A DNA stretch of 6,918 nt. Origin: Planctomycetota bacterium. GTDB taxonomy: Bacteria; Planctomycetota; Planctomycetia; Pirellulales; Pirellulaceae. The notes beneath the pieces are model-generated. The model did no database searches. It saw nothing but the letters and a program-made list of their open reading frames with translations, and was not told where the DNA came from. How positions within the stretch are numbered: the stretch's first letter is position 1; each line of letters opens with the position of its first letter. Of this stretch, positions 6,487-6,918 are shown piece by piece. A program made the translations under genes and the position numbers. The stretch spans positions 1-6,918 of the forward strand of contig JAHWKS010000289.1 of the NCBI GenBank assembly GCA_019347795.1, read 5' to 3'.

Positions 6487-6641
6487 GCCGCGCCGAATGA
6501 GGCGCTACATCAGATGGGAGAGGGATTGATCGTTTTACATGGTCACAGTTCGCCGCCGCCGCGCCGGGTGCTAAGGTAGCCAGAACATAGGTTGATGACG
6601 ACCCTGCGCTGATTCCCGACGAGCCGCTCGGTGGACAGATT

Positions 6642-6918
6642 ATGAGCATTCAATACCTGAAGGGAGACGCGACCGCACCTGCGGGCAGCGGTCCCACGAT
6701 CATCGCGCATATCTGCAACGACAGTGGCGGTCGGGGGCGTGGGTTCGTATTGGCCATTTCTGCGCGCTGGCCCCAACCGGAGGCGCGTTACCGGGAGTGG
6801 CACAAGGCCGGAGCCGATGCCGGATTTCGACTGGGCGCGGTGCAACTGGTGCAGGTCGGGGAGTCGGCGTGGGTGGCCAACATGGTTGCGCAGGCGGGCA
6901 CTCGCCCCACAAAACAGG
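6642..6918 (+). CDS. Macro-domain (ADP-ribose binding) protein, N-terminal part
   Basis: The window ends inside this gene; 92 residues are visible from ATG 6642. The start MSIQYLKGDAT, then TIIAHICNDSGG, GRGFVLAIS, RWPQPEARYREWHKAG, FRLGAVQLVQVG and WVANMVAQ follow the macro-domain pattern of Appr-1''-p processing or ADP-ribose glycohydrolase proteins. In the family, the GDA motif and the loop around N26-D27 and the glycines at 29-34 bind ADP-ribose. The loop usually reads like GGWGKGF; here it is GGRGRGF, with Arg31 in place of the usual Trp. Such proteins typically have about 150 residues, so about 60 are missing. GGA lies 6 bases before the start, a weak ribosome binding site. It is on the same strand as the AlkB-like gene, 155 bases downstream, so co-transcription is possible but not shown. 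Confidence 0.85.
   Translation, partial: MSIQYLKGDATAPAGSGPTIIAHICNDSGGRGRGFVLAISARWPQPEARYREWHKAGADAGFRLGAVQLVQVGESAWVANMVAQAGTRPTKQ

Noticed and set aside
6493..6508. Hairpin GCGCC-GAATGA-GGCGC after the AlkB-like gene
   Set aside because: The stem is only 5 bp and no T run follows, so terminator function is not supported.
6514..6579. 21-residue open frame (MGEGLIVLHG...) between AlkB and the macro-domain gene
   Set aside because: It is very short, lacks a well-spaced ribosome binding site and ends in a low-complexity proline/arginine run.
1..6918. tRNA, rRNA, CRISPR array, insertion sequence or integrase
   Set aside because: No cloverleaf-like sequence, regularly spaced repeats, terminal inverted repeats or transposase-like protein was found on either strand.

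Overview
The window is GC-rich bacterial DNA. It holds a broken arylsulfatase tail, a secreted parallel beta-helix protein, an exported alpha/beta hydrolase, a PaiB-PhzF-GNAT gene cluster, an AlkB-type dioxygenase and the start of a macro-domain protein. The sulfatase and beta-helix content, together with high-GC codon use, fits a planctomycete or a related member of the PVC group best. This is an inference from gene types; there is no rRNA or marker gene here to confirm it.

Left part, plus strand (1-3389). The first about 130 bases read as the C-terminal end of an unidentified membrane protein. They are followed at once, in another frame, by the last part of an arylsulfatase with no catalytic domain, so this looks like a rearrangement scar. 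A complete secreted right-handed beta-helix protein follows (600-2150). Then, 18 bases after it and behind a strong ribosome binding site, comes an exported alpha/beta hydrolase (2169-3389). The hydrolase is broken: its conserved sequence runs through three segments in alternating frames, with shifts near 2528 and 2810. The beta-helix and hydrolase genes look like a two-gene operon for exported proteins.

Middle, minus strand (3508-5427). Three tightly spaced genes are read in the order PaiB-like FMN-binding protein, PhzF-family enzyme, GNAT acetyltransferase. The gaps are 16 and 10 bases, and the second and third genes have clear Shine-Dalgarno sites. The GNAT gene carries a frameshift near 3679; its conserved C-terminus continues in another frame to a TAG at 3508-3510. 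The cluster resembles a paiAB-type pairing (GNAT plus PaiB) with a PhzF gene placed between.

Right part, plus strand (5923-6918). A complete AlkB-like 2-oxoglutarate/Fe(II) dioxygenase is followed, after 155 bases, by the first 92 residues of a macro-domain protein cut by the window edge. A 495-base gap separates AlkB from the divergent PaiB gene. It holds only a doubtful small minus-strand ORF and an imperfect hairpin.

The most striking property of the window is three inferred indels in two otherwise well-conserved genes within about 1.2 kb, plus a gene remnant at the left end. This is either recent gene decay or errors in the underlying assembly. I see no convincing evidence for a wholly new system; the PaiB-PhzF-GNAT cluster and the AlkB/macro-domain adjacency are the best candidates for functional follow-up.
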